DNA of 64,000 nucleotides from Pseudomonas koreensis (GTDB lineage Bacteria > Pseudomonadota > Gammaproteobacteria > Pseudomonadales > Pseudomonadaceae). The position numbers and the translations under genes are program-made. This document shows, one piece after another, positions 10,373 to 17,977 of this stretch (positions are counted from its first letter, which is position 1; every line of letters begins with the position of its first letter). Location of the stretch: NCBI RefSeq assembly GCF_024169245.1, contig NZ_JALJWP010000001.1:5441501-5505500 (forward strand), written 5' to 3'. Under the pieces are notes generated by a model. It saw only the letters and a program-made list of their open reading frames with translations, was not told the origin of the DNA and did not search any database.

Positions 10373-10930
10373 ATGCGTTACTCGCCAGATCACAAAGCCC
10401 AGACTCATCAGCGCATCATCCAGGAAGCCTCGGCGCGGTTTCGCAAGGACGGTATCGGCGCGACCGGCCTACAGCCTTTGATGAAAGCGCTGGGCTTGAC
10501 CCATGGCGGCTTCTACTCGCATTTCAAATCCAAGGAAGAACTGGTCGAAAAAGCCCTGCAAGCGGCCGGCGAGCAAGTCGGGGGCCTTTGCGAAGAAATC
10601 TTCGCGCAGGAAAATCCTTTGCAGGTCTTTATCGACACCTACCTGTCGCAGTGGCATCAGACCTCGCCCGACGAAGGCTGCCCGCTGCTGACCATATCTT
10701 CTGAGCTGGGGCTGCGCGGCCAGCCAAGCCCCACCAGTGACGAAGTTCTCAAGGCTCGCCTCGAACAGATACAAGGCACGCTCGCCGGCGACAACAATGC
10801 TGACCGCAGCATTGTCATCATGGCAACCCTTGCCGGTGCACTGTTGCTGTCACGCAGCGTCGCGGATGCCGACTTCGCTCAGCGCATCCTCGACGTCACC
10901 CGCGAGCATCTCAAGCAATCGAACGATTAA
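10373..10930 (+). CDS. TetR/AcrR-family transcriptional regulator
   Basis: The product (185 residues) has an N-terminal TetR helix-turn-helix (about 8-55), with IIQEASARFRKDGIGATG and LTHGGFYSHFKSKEELVEKA. The C-terminal ligand-binding region is divergent, as usual. These proteins are mostly repressors released by a small ligand; the ligand and targets are unknown here. The stop codon overlaps that of the convergent FabF-like gene, so the two genes share no promoter and regulation of fabF by this protein is not implied by position alone. Confidence 0.88.
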   Translation: MRYSPDHKAQTHQRIIQEASARFRKDGIGATGLQPLMKALGLTHGGFYSHFKSKEELVEKALQAAGEQVGGLCEEIFAQENPLQVFIDTYLSQWHQTSPDEGCPLLTISSELGLRGQPSPTSDEVLKARLEQIQGTLAGDNNADRSIVIMATLAGALLLSRSVADADFAQRILDVTREHLKQSND

Positions 10931-12201
10931 CCTTGCCAGCGCTTGAACAGCACGCTCGCATTGACCCCGCCAAAACCGAAGCCGTTGGACAAGGCATATT
11001 CGATCTCAATTGGCCGCGCTTCGCCATGGACGATGTCCACCCCTTCGCTCGCTGGATCCGGGTTTTCGAAGTTGAGGGTCGGCGGCACCACCTGATCACG
11101 GATCGCCAGCAACGTGAAAATCGCCTCAAGCCCACCCGCCGCGCCGAGCAAATGACCGGTAGCAGATTTGGTCGAGGTCACGGCGATTTTGTTTTGCGTA
11201 CCGAACACAGCCTTGATCGCCGCCAACTCGCCCAAGTCACCGACCGGTGTCGAGGTCGCATGCGCATTGAGATGCTGCACCTGATCCGGCGCCACGCCAC
11301 CCTGAGCCAATGCGAGCTGCATCGCCCGCCGCGCGCCGCTGCCGTCTTCCGGCCCGGCGGTCAGGTGATAGGCGTCGGCCGTGGTGCCGTAGCCAACCAG
11401 TTCGGCCAACGGTTTCGCCCCACGCGCCAGCGCATGCTCCAGCGATTCGATAACCAACAGACCAGCGCCTTCGCCCATCACAAAACCATCGCGCCCGCTG
11501 TCGAAAGGACGTGAGGCTTTCTCAGGGGTGTCGTTGTAACCGCTGGACAACGCCCGCGCGGCAGCGAAACCGGCCAGACTGACGCGATCGATCGACGCTT
11601 CCGCCCCGCCACACACGGCGATGTCCGCTTCTCCCGCCCTGATCAATCGCGCCGCATCGCCGATCGCCTGAACCCCGGCGGCACATGCGGTAACCGGAGC
11701 ACCTAACGGACCTTTCAGGCCATGCTGGATCGACACATGACCTGCCGCGAGATTGACCAGAAACGATGGAATGGTGAACGGCGACAAACGCCGAGGGCCA
11801 CGGCTGTCGGTGGTGCGAACGGCATCGGCAATCGCACCGAAACCGCCGACACCCGAGCCGATGATTGTTGCGGTCCGCTCCTGTTGTTCAGCGTCCGCTG
11901 GATGCCAGCCGGCCTGCTCCAATGCCTGCCGTGCTGCTTCCATGGCGAACATGATGAAGCGGTCCATCTTCTTTTGTTCCTTGGGTGGCGTCGCGCGATC
12001 CGGGTCGAACCCAGCCTCGGCGTCCTCCTCGACCGTCGGCACACTGCCGCCCACCCGGGTCGGCAGATCGGCCACCACAGCGTCCGGCAGATTACGCAAT
12101 CCGGAACGCCCGGCGAGCAGACGCTGCCAGACGATTTCAACATCACTGCCCAAGGGTGAAACCAGGCCCATGCCCGTGACTACAATTCGACGCTGGCTCA
12201 T
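10927..12201 (-). CDS. fabF: Beta-ketoacyl-ACP synthase II-like (FabF family)
   Basis: A 424-residue condensing enzyme of the FabF/KAS II family, which extends an acyl chain with malonyl-ACP. The nucleophile is C173 in VTACAAGVQ; the two catalytic histidines are in HATSTPVGD and in the KSATGHLLGAAGG segment. The N-terminus RRIVVTGMGLVSPLG is typical. It stands alone, without acpP, fabD or fabG beside it, so it is probably a second, accessory FabF rather than the housekeeping copy. A role in a special fatty acid or secondary metabolite cannot be decided from sequence. Confidence 0.88.
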   Translation of the reverse strand: MSQRRIVVTGMGLVSPLGSDVEIVWQRLLAGRSGLRNLPDAVVADLPTRVGGSVPTVEEDAEAGFDPDRATPPKEQKKMDRFIMFAMEAARQALEQAGWHPADAEQQERTATIIGSGVGGFGAIADAVRTTDSRGPRRLSPFTIPSFLVNLAAGHVSIQHGLKGPLGAPVTACAAGVQAIGDAARLIRAGEADIAVCGGAEASIDRVSLAGFAAARALSSGYNDTPEKASRPFDSGRDGFVMGEGAGLLVIESLEHALARGAKPLAELVGYGTTADAYHLTAGPEDGSGARRAMQLALAQGGVAPDQVQHLNAHATSTPVGDLGELAAIKAVFGTQNKIAVTSTKSATGHLLGAAGGLEAIFTLLAIRDQVVPPTLNFENPDPASEGVDIVHGEARPIEIEYALSNGFGFGGVNASVLFKRWQG

Positions 12202-12234
12202 CGTGCTTATCCTTCTGGTAATTACAAAGAGGCA

Positions 12235-12541
12235 TTACTTGTAGCATTCGGCAGCAAAACTGTGCGACAGACTCGGTGCCATCACATGACCGCCGACAAC
12301 GAAAGCGTGCCACTAGGCCCGCATCCGGAAACGATGGAATGGTGACTAGTCCACCCTGATCCAGCGCTGCCAGCGCGGCACCTACCATTTCCCAGCCTTC
12401 ATAACCATTTCGGCCAACATCCCAATTGCGTCGATCCCGGAGCCGCTCCCAGATTTCAGTCCCGGTTCTATCCGGCACGACAGCTTGCAGCCGGATAACC
12501 GTGCCTTCCAGTTCGGCATTGAGCGATTGGATCAGGCTCAA
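12235..12541 (-). pseudogene. C-terminal remnant of a short-chain dehydrogenase, frameshifted
   Basis: The minus-strand reading LIQSLNAELEGTVIRLQAVV, then MVGAALAALDQGGLVTIPSF, matches the C-terminal third of SDR-family oxidoreductases (xxSLxAELEGTxVRLQAVLPG ... LDQGELVTIPSLPD). After PDAGLVARF the frame is lost. In another frame the sequence continues APSLSHSFAAECYK and stops at about 12235, which also resembles the usual SDR ending. The N-terminal two-thirds, with the NAD motif and the YxxxK site, is missing; a stop codon in frame lies a few codons upstream. I infer a decayed gene left at the edge of the accessory region. Confidence 0.65.
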
Positions 12542-12903
12542 TGTATAGCCTTGCCGCGCTTATACCGCTGCGTTGAGACGCTAGGAAAACAACGCTATGA
12601 CGGAAGCAATATGATGATCCCGGTCAATGCGTAGGCGGCCGAGACAAAATGATGATAGCCAATTAGCGGCGCAATATTACATCCATAATTTTATCGCCGG
12701 GCACAGCGCCGTCAGGAAATCCACCCAGCGAGCCTTTTCGACGCACAGATTGCGGCCGGTATAAGCGATTAAAGCCGTGCTATAAGCGCCAATGACAGGC
12801 TTGAACAAAGGCCGCACGCGGCGCAATCGATGTAGCATAATATCGATTTCCCATCGATGAGCATTCGTGACGGTGCTCTAGGTATGTAAAAGTGGATTCT
12901 GAA
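12542..12903. other. Intergenic region before the plus-strand sugar operon
   Basis: About 360 bases that look more AT-rich than the flanking core genes. A minus-strand reading of 53 codons (12677-12838, ending in LTALCPAIKLWM) is open, but I cannot link it to a family; it may be another gene remnant. The promoter of the 12904-17878 operon should lie here. AT-rich runs such as GCATAATATCG near 12836 are possible -10 elements, but none is convincing. Confidence 0.5.
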
Positions 12904-13917
12904 ATGGAATTTTTCCCCTGTTTCCTGTCGGTTGTTTTTGTGGTGCGTAATCAAGCGGAAACAATCGAGAACATCCTTATCGAGGCGCAGGCGATCATTA
13001 GCCCGATCGTTAGTGATTACGAGCTGATCATCGTCGACAATGCATCGGATGACGAAAGTATCCTCACTATGAAGCGTCTTACGACGGAGCATGGTCTGGC
13101 CAATTTGCAAGTATATGCACTGACCAAAGAAGTCGATGCCGACACCGCCTCTTGGGTAGGCATGGAAAACGCGCTGGGTGATTTTGTCGCCGTCATCGAC
13201 CCTCTCGCGGACGACGTCCATTTCCTGCCTAAAATGCTCGATCAGGCAGTCAGAGGCGCCGATGTTGTATTCGCCAACAATGATCAGAAACCTGCCCAGG
13301 GCCTCTATTATCGCTCCGCATTTACGATGTTCCACTGGGTTTATAACCGAATCAATGGGGTACATCTGGCGAATGAGGCGCCCTCGTATCGAATTCTCAG
13401 CAAAAACGTGATCAATTTCATTCTCCAACATCCCCAGCCTGCAATGACTTACCGTCATCTGCCGGCCACCGGTGGCTTTGCACGCTCGTTTCTCAACTAC
13501 AGCTCAACACCAAAACCGGCGCCGCGAAAACGACTCGGCGATAGTATTGACCGAGGTGTACGCCTGCTCGTTTCAACCACCCGTGCGCCCATGCGACTGG
13601 TGACATCGCTCTCACTATTTGGAGCCGTCGCAAATCTGATGTACTGCGTGTATATCGTCGCAATCGCCATATTGAAGACAGACGTGGCACCCGGCTGGAT
13701 AAGCGTATCGCTGCAGCAGTCCGGAATGTTTTTTCTGATCTCCCTCGTCTTGCTTGTTCTGGGTGAATATATCCTGAACATGGCGAGTCTTTCGAACGAA
13801 GGTCCTCTCTACCATGTCGGGCAGGAGTTCACGAGTGCGCGTATGACCCGGCGTGAAAAACTCAACATCGAAGATGTGTCTTTAAAGGCCCCCTCCCCGA
13901 CTGACAGAGTGTCTTAA
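12904..13917 (+). CDS. Membrane-anchored family 2 glycosyltransferase (GtrB/DPM-like)
   Basis: A protein of about 337 residues. The N-terminal GT-A domain (about 1-220) carries SDYELIIVDNASDDES and a later FVAVIDPLADD, the latter in the place of the metal-binding DxD region. Two membrane helices lie near the C-terminus (about 240-265 and 275-300). This architecture is that of GtrB, ArnC and dolichol/undecaprenyl-phosphate sugar transferases, which load a sugar onto a polyprenyl phosphate on the cytoplasmic face. The start at 12904 has GTGGA upstream; a GTG at 12892 is an alternative. The stop overlaps the next start (TAATG). The sugar is unknown. Confidence 0.78.
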   Translation: MEFFPCFLSVVFVVRNQAETIENILIEAQAIISPIVSDYELIIVDNASDDESILTMKRLTTEHGLANLQVYALTKEVDADTASWVGMENALGDFVAVIDPLADDVHFLPKMLDQAVRGADVVFANNDQKPAQGLYYRSAFTMFHWVYNRINGVHLANEAPSYRILSKNVINFILQHPQPAMTYRHLPATGGFARSFLNYSSTPKPAPRKRLGDSIDRGVRLLVSTTRAPMRLVTSLSLFGAVANLMYCVYIVAIAILKTDVAPGWISVSLQQSGMFFLISLVLLVLGEYILNMASLSNEGPLYHVGQEFTSARMTRREKLNIEDVSLKAPSPTDRVS

Positions 13918-15077
13918 TGCGACCGGTTAAAGCAACGGATCAGGACGCTGTAATTATTGGCGGGGGCTTCTATGGAGCAGCTATCGCAATCTACCTGGCG
14001 AAGCAGCGGGGTCTGAAGCGAATCCTCTTGGTGGAACGGGAATCGGCACTCATGCAGCGCGCGTCTTTTAATAATCAGGCACGCGTTCACAACGGATTTC
14101 ACTACCCACGAAGTTTCACAACCGCCTATCGCAGTCGTATCAATTTGCCAAGGTTCGTCCAGGACTGGCCGGAAGCCGTAAAGACCGACTTCACCAAACT
14201 GTATGCCATTGCACGACGCAACTCGAAATGCACGGCCAGACAGTTTGAGCGATTCTGTCGAGACATCGGCGCTGTGATCAAACCTGCAGAGGCCAGCGTA
14301 CGCGCCCTCTTCGAACCGCGATTGATCGAAGAGGTTTATCTGGTTGAAGAGTATGCGTTCGACTCGACGAAGCTCGCTTCGTGGGCCGGCAGAGAGCTTA
14401 AAGACAACGGTGTCGAGATTCGCTACAACGCACGGGCGACGGCCATCTCCAACGCCCCTTCTGGCGATATTAGCGTCGTTGTCAAAGACGACAATCGCGA
14501 GCCGCATGAAGTCCTTTGCCGTTATGTATTCAATTGTACTTACAGCGGCCTGAATCAGCTGGGAGGAGATTTTCCCGGAGTGACTGCTGATCTGAAGCAA
14601 GAAATCACGGAGATGGCACTGATGCAGATGCCCGGCGCGCTCAGCGATATCGGGGTAACGGTGATGGATGGTCCATTCTTTTCGTTGATGCCATTTCCAG
14701 CGCGCAGCCTGCATACCTTGTCCCATGTGAGATACACCCCGCACATGCATTGGACTGATCAGCAGGGAATGGACCCCTATCTCAAGCTAAACGATTACCC
14801 GCGAGACACGCGGGTAGATCGAATGATAAGAGACGTAGGGCGCTATATCCCGAAAGTACTGGAGTCTAAATATATAGAGTCGCTATTTGAGATCAAGACT
14901 GTGCTTGTGAAAAATGAAGGCGATGATGGTCGCCCTATACTCTTTGAACGTCATAATGATATTCCAGGCTGCTATTCAGTCCTCGGCGGAAAAATCGACA
15001 ATATTTACGATGTGCTGGAAAAGCTCGATACGCAGGAGTTTCTAATGCCCCCCCCTCAGCACAAGCAGGAGCAATGA
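13917..15077 (+). CDS. FAD-dependent oxidoreductase of the DAO family
   Basis: A 386-residue protein whose N-terminus DAVIIGGGFYGAAIAIYLAK is a dinucleotide-binding Rossmann motif of the D-amino acid oxidase/glycerol-3-phosphate oxidase fold. The C-terminal region RPILFERHNDIPGCYSVLGG resembles the end of this fold. The gene is overlapped by its neighbours on both sides in an operon of glycan genes. I infer that it oxidises a sugar or a nucleotide-linked intermediate of the decorating residue, but the substrate cannot be read from the sequence. Homologues near polysaccharide loci are generally uncharacterised. Confidence 0.75.
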   Translation: MRPVKATDQDAVIIGGGFYGAAIAIYLAKQRGLKRILLVERESALMQRASFNNQARVHNGFHYPRSFTTAYRSRINLPRFVQDWPEAVKTDFTKLYAIARRNSKCTARQFERFCRDIGAVIKPAEASVRALFEPRLIEEVYLVEEYAFDSTKLASWAGRELKDNGVEIRYNARATAISNAPSGDISVVVKDDNREPHEVLCRYVFNCTYSGLNQLGGDFPGVTADLKQEITEMALMQMPGALSDIGVTVMDGPFFSLMPFPARSLHTLSHVRYTPHMHWTDQQGMDPYLKLNDYPRDTRVDRMIRDVGRYIPKVLESKYIESLFEIKTVLVKNEGDDGRPILFERHNDIPGCYSVLGGKIDNIYDVLEKLDTQEFLMPPPQHKQEQ

Positions 15078-15871
15078 TGTCAAACGCGCTTATAGGCTAT
15101 TCAGGTTATGTTGGCGGGACGCTGCTTAAACAGGCAAAATTCGACTCGCTATTCCGCTCAACCAATATCGCGGATATTGAAAACCAAACCTTCGGCACCG
15201 TGGTCTGCGCTGGTGCTCCCGCTCAGAAGTGGATAGCTAACCGCGAACCCGAAGCTGATCGCCTGAAAATCAACAACCTGATTGTTCATCTTAAAACGGT
15301 CAGATGTCATACTTTTATCCTGATAAGCACGGTTGACGTTTTTAAGAACCCTGTAGACGTCGATGAGAACACCGCAGTTGACGAAGAGGGCCTGCACGCC
15401 TATGGACTCAACCGCCGCGTGCTCGAAAAGTTCGTCGAAGAGCACTTTGAGAATCACGTAATCGTTCGACTGCCAGGCTTAGTAGGGCCAGGGCTACGGA
15501 AAAATGTTGTCTACGATTTCCTCAACGACAACAACCTCGAAGCTATTGATAGCCGAGGTATCTTCCAGTTCTACCCAATGGTCAATCTTTGGTACGACAT
15601 CCAAATGGCATTGATGGCTGGGCTTAAGCTCGTCCACCTTACAGCTGAACCCACCAGCGTATCCGATATTTCCTCTGGTGGATTCGGACGCGAGTTTCAT
15701 AATACGACGAATAATCCGGTCGGCTCGTACAACATGCGTACGATACATGCCGAGATTTTTGGGGCAGCCGGAGATTATCAGTACAATACTCGCGAAACGA
15801 TTCAAGCCGTCAGGGCATATGCCCAGTCAGAACCGACTAAAACACTAAACCACTTGGCGAAAACGCAATGA
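15074..15871 (+). CDS. NAD(P)-dependent sugar reductase/epimerase-like protein
   Basis: A 265-residue protein with an N-terminal GYSGYVGGTLL, a GxxGxxG Rossmann motif of the extended SDR/RmlD group. ISTVDVF corresponds to the usual STDxVF strand, and HAYGLNRRVLEKF corresponds to the catalytic YxxxK region, but with YGLNR in place of YxxxK, so the lysine is replaced by Arg. It is shorter than typical epimerases (about 300-340). ATG codons at 15074 and 15077 are both possible starts; the first overlaps the previous stop. A nucleotide-sugar reductase role is likely from context; the altered lysine makes activity uncertain. Confidence 0.7.
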   Translation: MMSNALIGYSGYVGGTLLKQAKFDSLFRSTNIADIENQTFGTVVCAGAPAQKWIANREPEADRLKINNLIVHLKTVRCHTFILISTVDVFKNPVDVDENTAVDEEGLHAYGLNRRVLEKFVEEHFENHVIVRLPGLVGPGLRKNVVYDFLNDNNLEAIDSRGIFQFYPMVNLWYDIQMALMAGLKLVHLTAEPTSVSDISSGGFGREFHNTTNNPVGSYNMRTIHAEIFGAAGDYQYNTRETIQAVRAYAQSEPTKTLNHLAKTQ

Positions 15872-16704
15872 GACTGGCCCTCTCTAATATCTCATGGGAT
15901 ATATCGGAAGACGCCGCTATCGCAAAGCTACTCCAACGCTATGCTATAAACGCGATAGATATTGCGCCGGGAAAATACTTTCCCGACCCGGTTCGGAGCA
16001 AACCGCAAGAGATTGCTGACACTCGAAATTGGTGGCGCGATCAGGGGATTGAGATAACCGGAATGCAGTCGCTTTTGTTCGGTACGATCGGACTCAATGT
16101 CTTTGGCTCGACCCAAAGCCAAGCGGCACTGCTACAGCATCTGTCAGGTGTCTCACGTATCGCGCAACAACTGGGCTCGCGGCGATTGGTTTTCGGGTCA
16201 CCGAAGAACCGTGACCGTACCGGCCTGAGCGATGAACAGACACTTGACATGGCCGTAACATTTTTTCAGAAGCTGGGGAACATCGCATTTGCAAATGATG
16301 TGATCTACTGCCTGGAGCCTAATCCTGTCTGTTACGGCGCGAATTTTATGACGACGAGCCCCGAAACGGCCGAAGTGGTCAGACGAGTAAATCATCCGGC
16401 TATCAAAATGCAGTTCGATACCGGGTCACTGGCTATCAACGGGGAAGACCCGCAATTGATTCTCGATGAATTTGCGAGCTTGATAGGTCACGTACACGCC
16501 AGCGAGCCGAATCTGGTACCTCTGGGCGATGGCAGTACTGAACACTCGAAAATGAGCATTGCATTAGAGCAACATCTGCCTGGCCATGTTGTTTCAATTG
16601 AGATGGTGGCCACTAGGAATGAACCCCACCTCCGGTCAATTGAGCGGGCGCTTCAAGTTGCCATAAAACATTATCGCAACGGTGACCAGGGCGCGACAGT
16701 ATGA
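15868..16704 (+). CDS. Sugar phosphate isomerase/epimerase-like TIM-barrel protein
   Basis: A 278-residue member of the xylose isomerase-like/AP endonuclease 2 superfamily. Probable metal ligands are the Glu in YCLEPNP, the Asp in MQFDTGS, the His in GHVHASEPN and the Glu in VSIEMVA, which fits the usual E-D-H-E set at the mouth of the barrel. It overlaps both neighbours by four bases (ATGA type), which implies coupled translation. Together with the oxidoreductases on either side it probably forms a short path to an unusual sugar; the reaction is not identifiable. Confidence 0.72.
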   Translation: MRLALSNISWDISEDAAIAKLLQRYAINAIDIAPGKYFPDPVRSKPQEIADTRNWWRDQGIEITGMQSLLFGTIGLNVFGSTQSQAALLQHLSGVSRIAQQLGSRRLVFGSPKNRDRTGLSDEQTLDMAVTFFQKLGNIAFANDVIYCLEPNPVCYGANFMTTSPETAEVVRRVNHPAIKMQFDTGSLAINGEDPQLILDEFASLIGHVHASEPNLVPLGDGSTEHSKMSIALEQHLPGHVVSIEMVATRNEPHLRSIERALQVAIKHYRNGDQGATV

Positions 16705-17057
16705 AGTGGGCAATCTTAATACTGGGGATTCTGTCTAACGCCTCCGCCAGCGTCCTAATCAAAATCGCGATGACCGCGCCTCGGCAATTCCCATCTCTCG
16801 GTGACCCCATGAGAGCGCTGAGCAATTGGCCCTTCTGGCTTGGCCTGGGCCTGTATGGCTCGGCGTTCCTTCTATATGCAGCAGCGCTGGCAAAGCTCCC
16901 GCTCAACGTCGCGCACCCCGTGCTCACCGCAGGCGCTGTAGCGGCGGTGGCACTCTCTTCAATATTTATATTTCGCGAACCCTTTCACTGGACTACCGGG
17001 GTTGGGATTTTGTTAGTGATTGCTGGCGTTGCACTGATTACAGCGCGCGTCGCCTGA
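16701..17057 (+). CDS. Small 4-TM DMT/SMR-type transporter, possible lipid-linked sugar flippase
   Basis: A 118-residue protein with four predicted membrane helices and the general pattern of EmrE/ArnE proteins (ILSNASASVLIKIAM in helix 1, PLNVAHPVLTAG before the end). In ArnE/ArnF, related small proteins flip undecaprenyl-phosphate-aminoarabinose. Its position between a GtrB-like and a second glycosyltransferase gene suggests the same job here. It overlaps the next gene (TGATG). A drug exporter is the alternative, but the operon context argues against that. Confidence 0.72.
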   Translation: MKWAILILGILSNASASVLIKIAMTAPRQFPSLGDPMRALSNWPFWLGLGLYGSAFLLYAAALAKLPLNVAHPVLTAGAVAAVALSSIFIFREPFHWTTGVGILLVIAGVALITARVA

Positions 17058-17878
17058 TGGAAAACGAGATGATGCCCTCGATTATTGATCCTGCTCTGCG
17101 CAACACCTGGCAGGTACCCTCCTTCGAAACGCCGCTATGGCTCGGTAAACAACATCGCTGGTGCGTGATTATTCCTCTCATCAATGAAGGAGAACGCATC
17201 AAGAGCCTGCTCAGCAGGATGGCCACGCATAAAATTGACAACGTGGCCGATATCATCATTGTCGATGGTGGCAGCACCGATGGCTCAATGGAGCTGCAAT
17301 CGCTCCAACAATTACAGGTTCGTGGATTGCTGGTAAAAACCGGACTAGGAAAGCTGAGTGCACAACTAAGGTGTGCTTACGCATTTGCATTGGATCATGG
17401 CTATGAAGGAATCGTAACCATAGACGGCAACGACAAAGATGATCCGGCTGCGATTCCAGACTTTATCGACGCACTGAAGCAGGGTGTGGACTTCGTTCAA
17501 GCATCTCGCTTCGTATCGGGAGGCGTCGCTGAAAACACTCCAAAATCCAGAGATTTTGCGATTCGATTTATTCATGCTCCGTTGCTGAGCTTAAGCTCCG
17601 GTCATTCATGGACGGACACAACCCAAGGGTTCCGAGCCTACAGCAGTCGGATGCTACTTGATCCCAACGTTGCCATTTTCCGCAACATATTCAGCACCTA
17701 TGAGTTGTTGGCATACCTGTCCTATCGAGCTCCAAAACTCGGCTACAAATGCGCGGAACTGCCTACGGTGCGACGCTATCCGAAGGGCGAGGTGCCGACC
17801 AAGATCAGTGCTTTCAAGGGCAATCTTTCAGTTTTGGAAACCTTGCTCAAAGCCTGCATGGGTAAATTCAATCCTTAA
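17057..17878 (+). CDS. Family 2 glycosyltransferase (DPM1-like)
   Basis: A 273-residue GT-A enzyme. Motifs: VIIPLINEGERIKSLLSRM, IIIVDGGSTDGS, and VTIDGNDKDDPAAIPDFIDA, which supplies the DxD-like metal site. No membrane helix is evident, unlike the first GT of the operon. The start at 17057 overlaps the stop of the transporter gene; a longer frame upstream would run through that gene and is rejected. It resembles polyprenyl-phosphate mannosyl/glucosyl transferases. The gene ends the operon, and a strong hairpin follows. Confidence 0.78.
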   Translation: MENEMMPSIIDPALRNTWQVPSFETPLWLGKQHRWCVIIPLINEGERIKSLLSRMATHKIDNVADIIIVDGGSTDGSMELQSLQQLQVRGLLVKTGLGKLSAQLRCAYAFALDHGYEGIVTIDGNDKDDPAAIPDFIDALKQGVDFVQASRFVSGGVAENTPKSRDFAIRFIHAPLLSLSSGHSWTDTTQGFRAYSSRMLLDPNVAIFRNIFSTYELLAYLSYRAPKLGYKCAELPTVRRYPKGEVPTKISAFKGNLSVLETLLKACMGKFNP

Positions 17879-17927
17879 ACTGGCACTGGTTACGACCGCT
17901 GCGGATGCAGCTCTAATATTAAAATCA

Positions 17928-17967
17928 TAAAAAAGGTGGCTGTTCGTCTGAACAGCCACCTTTTTTC
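17928..17967. terminator. Bidirectional terminator between convergent genes
   Basis: AAAAGGTGGCTGTTC pairs perfectly with GAACAGCCACCTTTT around a four-base loop, with A-rich and T-rich flanks on the two sides. It can terminate both the plus-strand sugar operon and the minus-strand membrane protein gene. Confidence 0.92.
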
Positions 17968-17977
17968 AGATTAAAAC

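Noticed and set aside
12677..12838. 53-codon minus-strand frame before the sugar operon
   Set aside because: It could be a remnant or a chance frame; no family was recognised, so it is not called as a gene.
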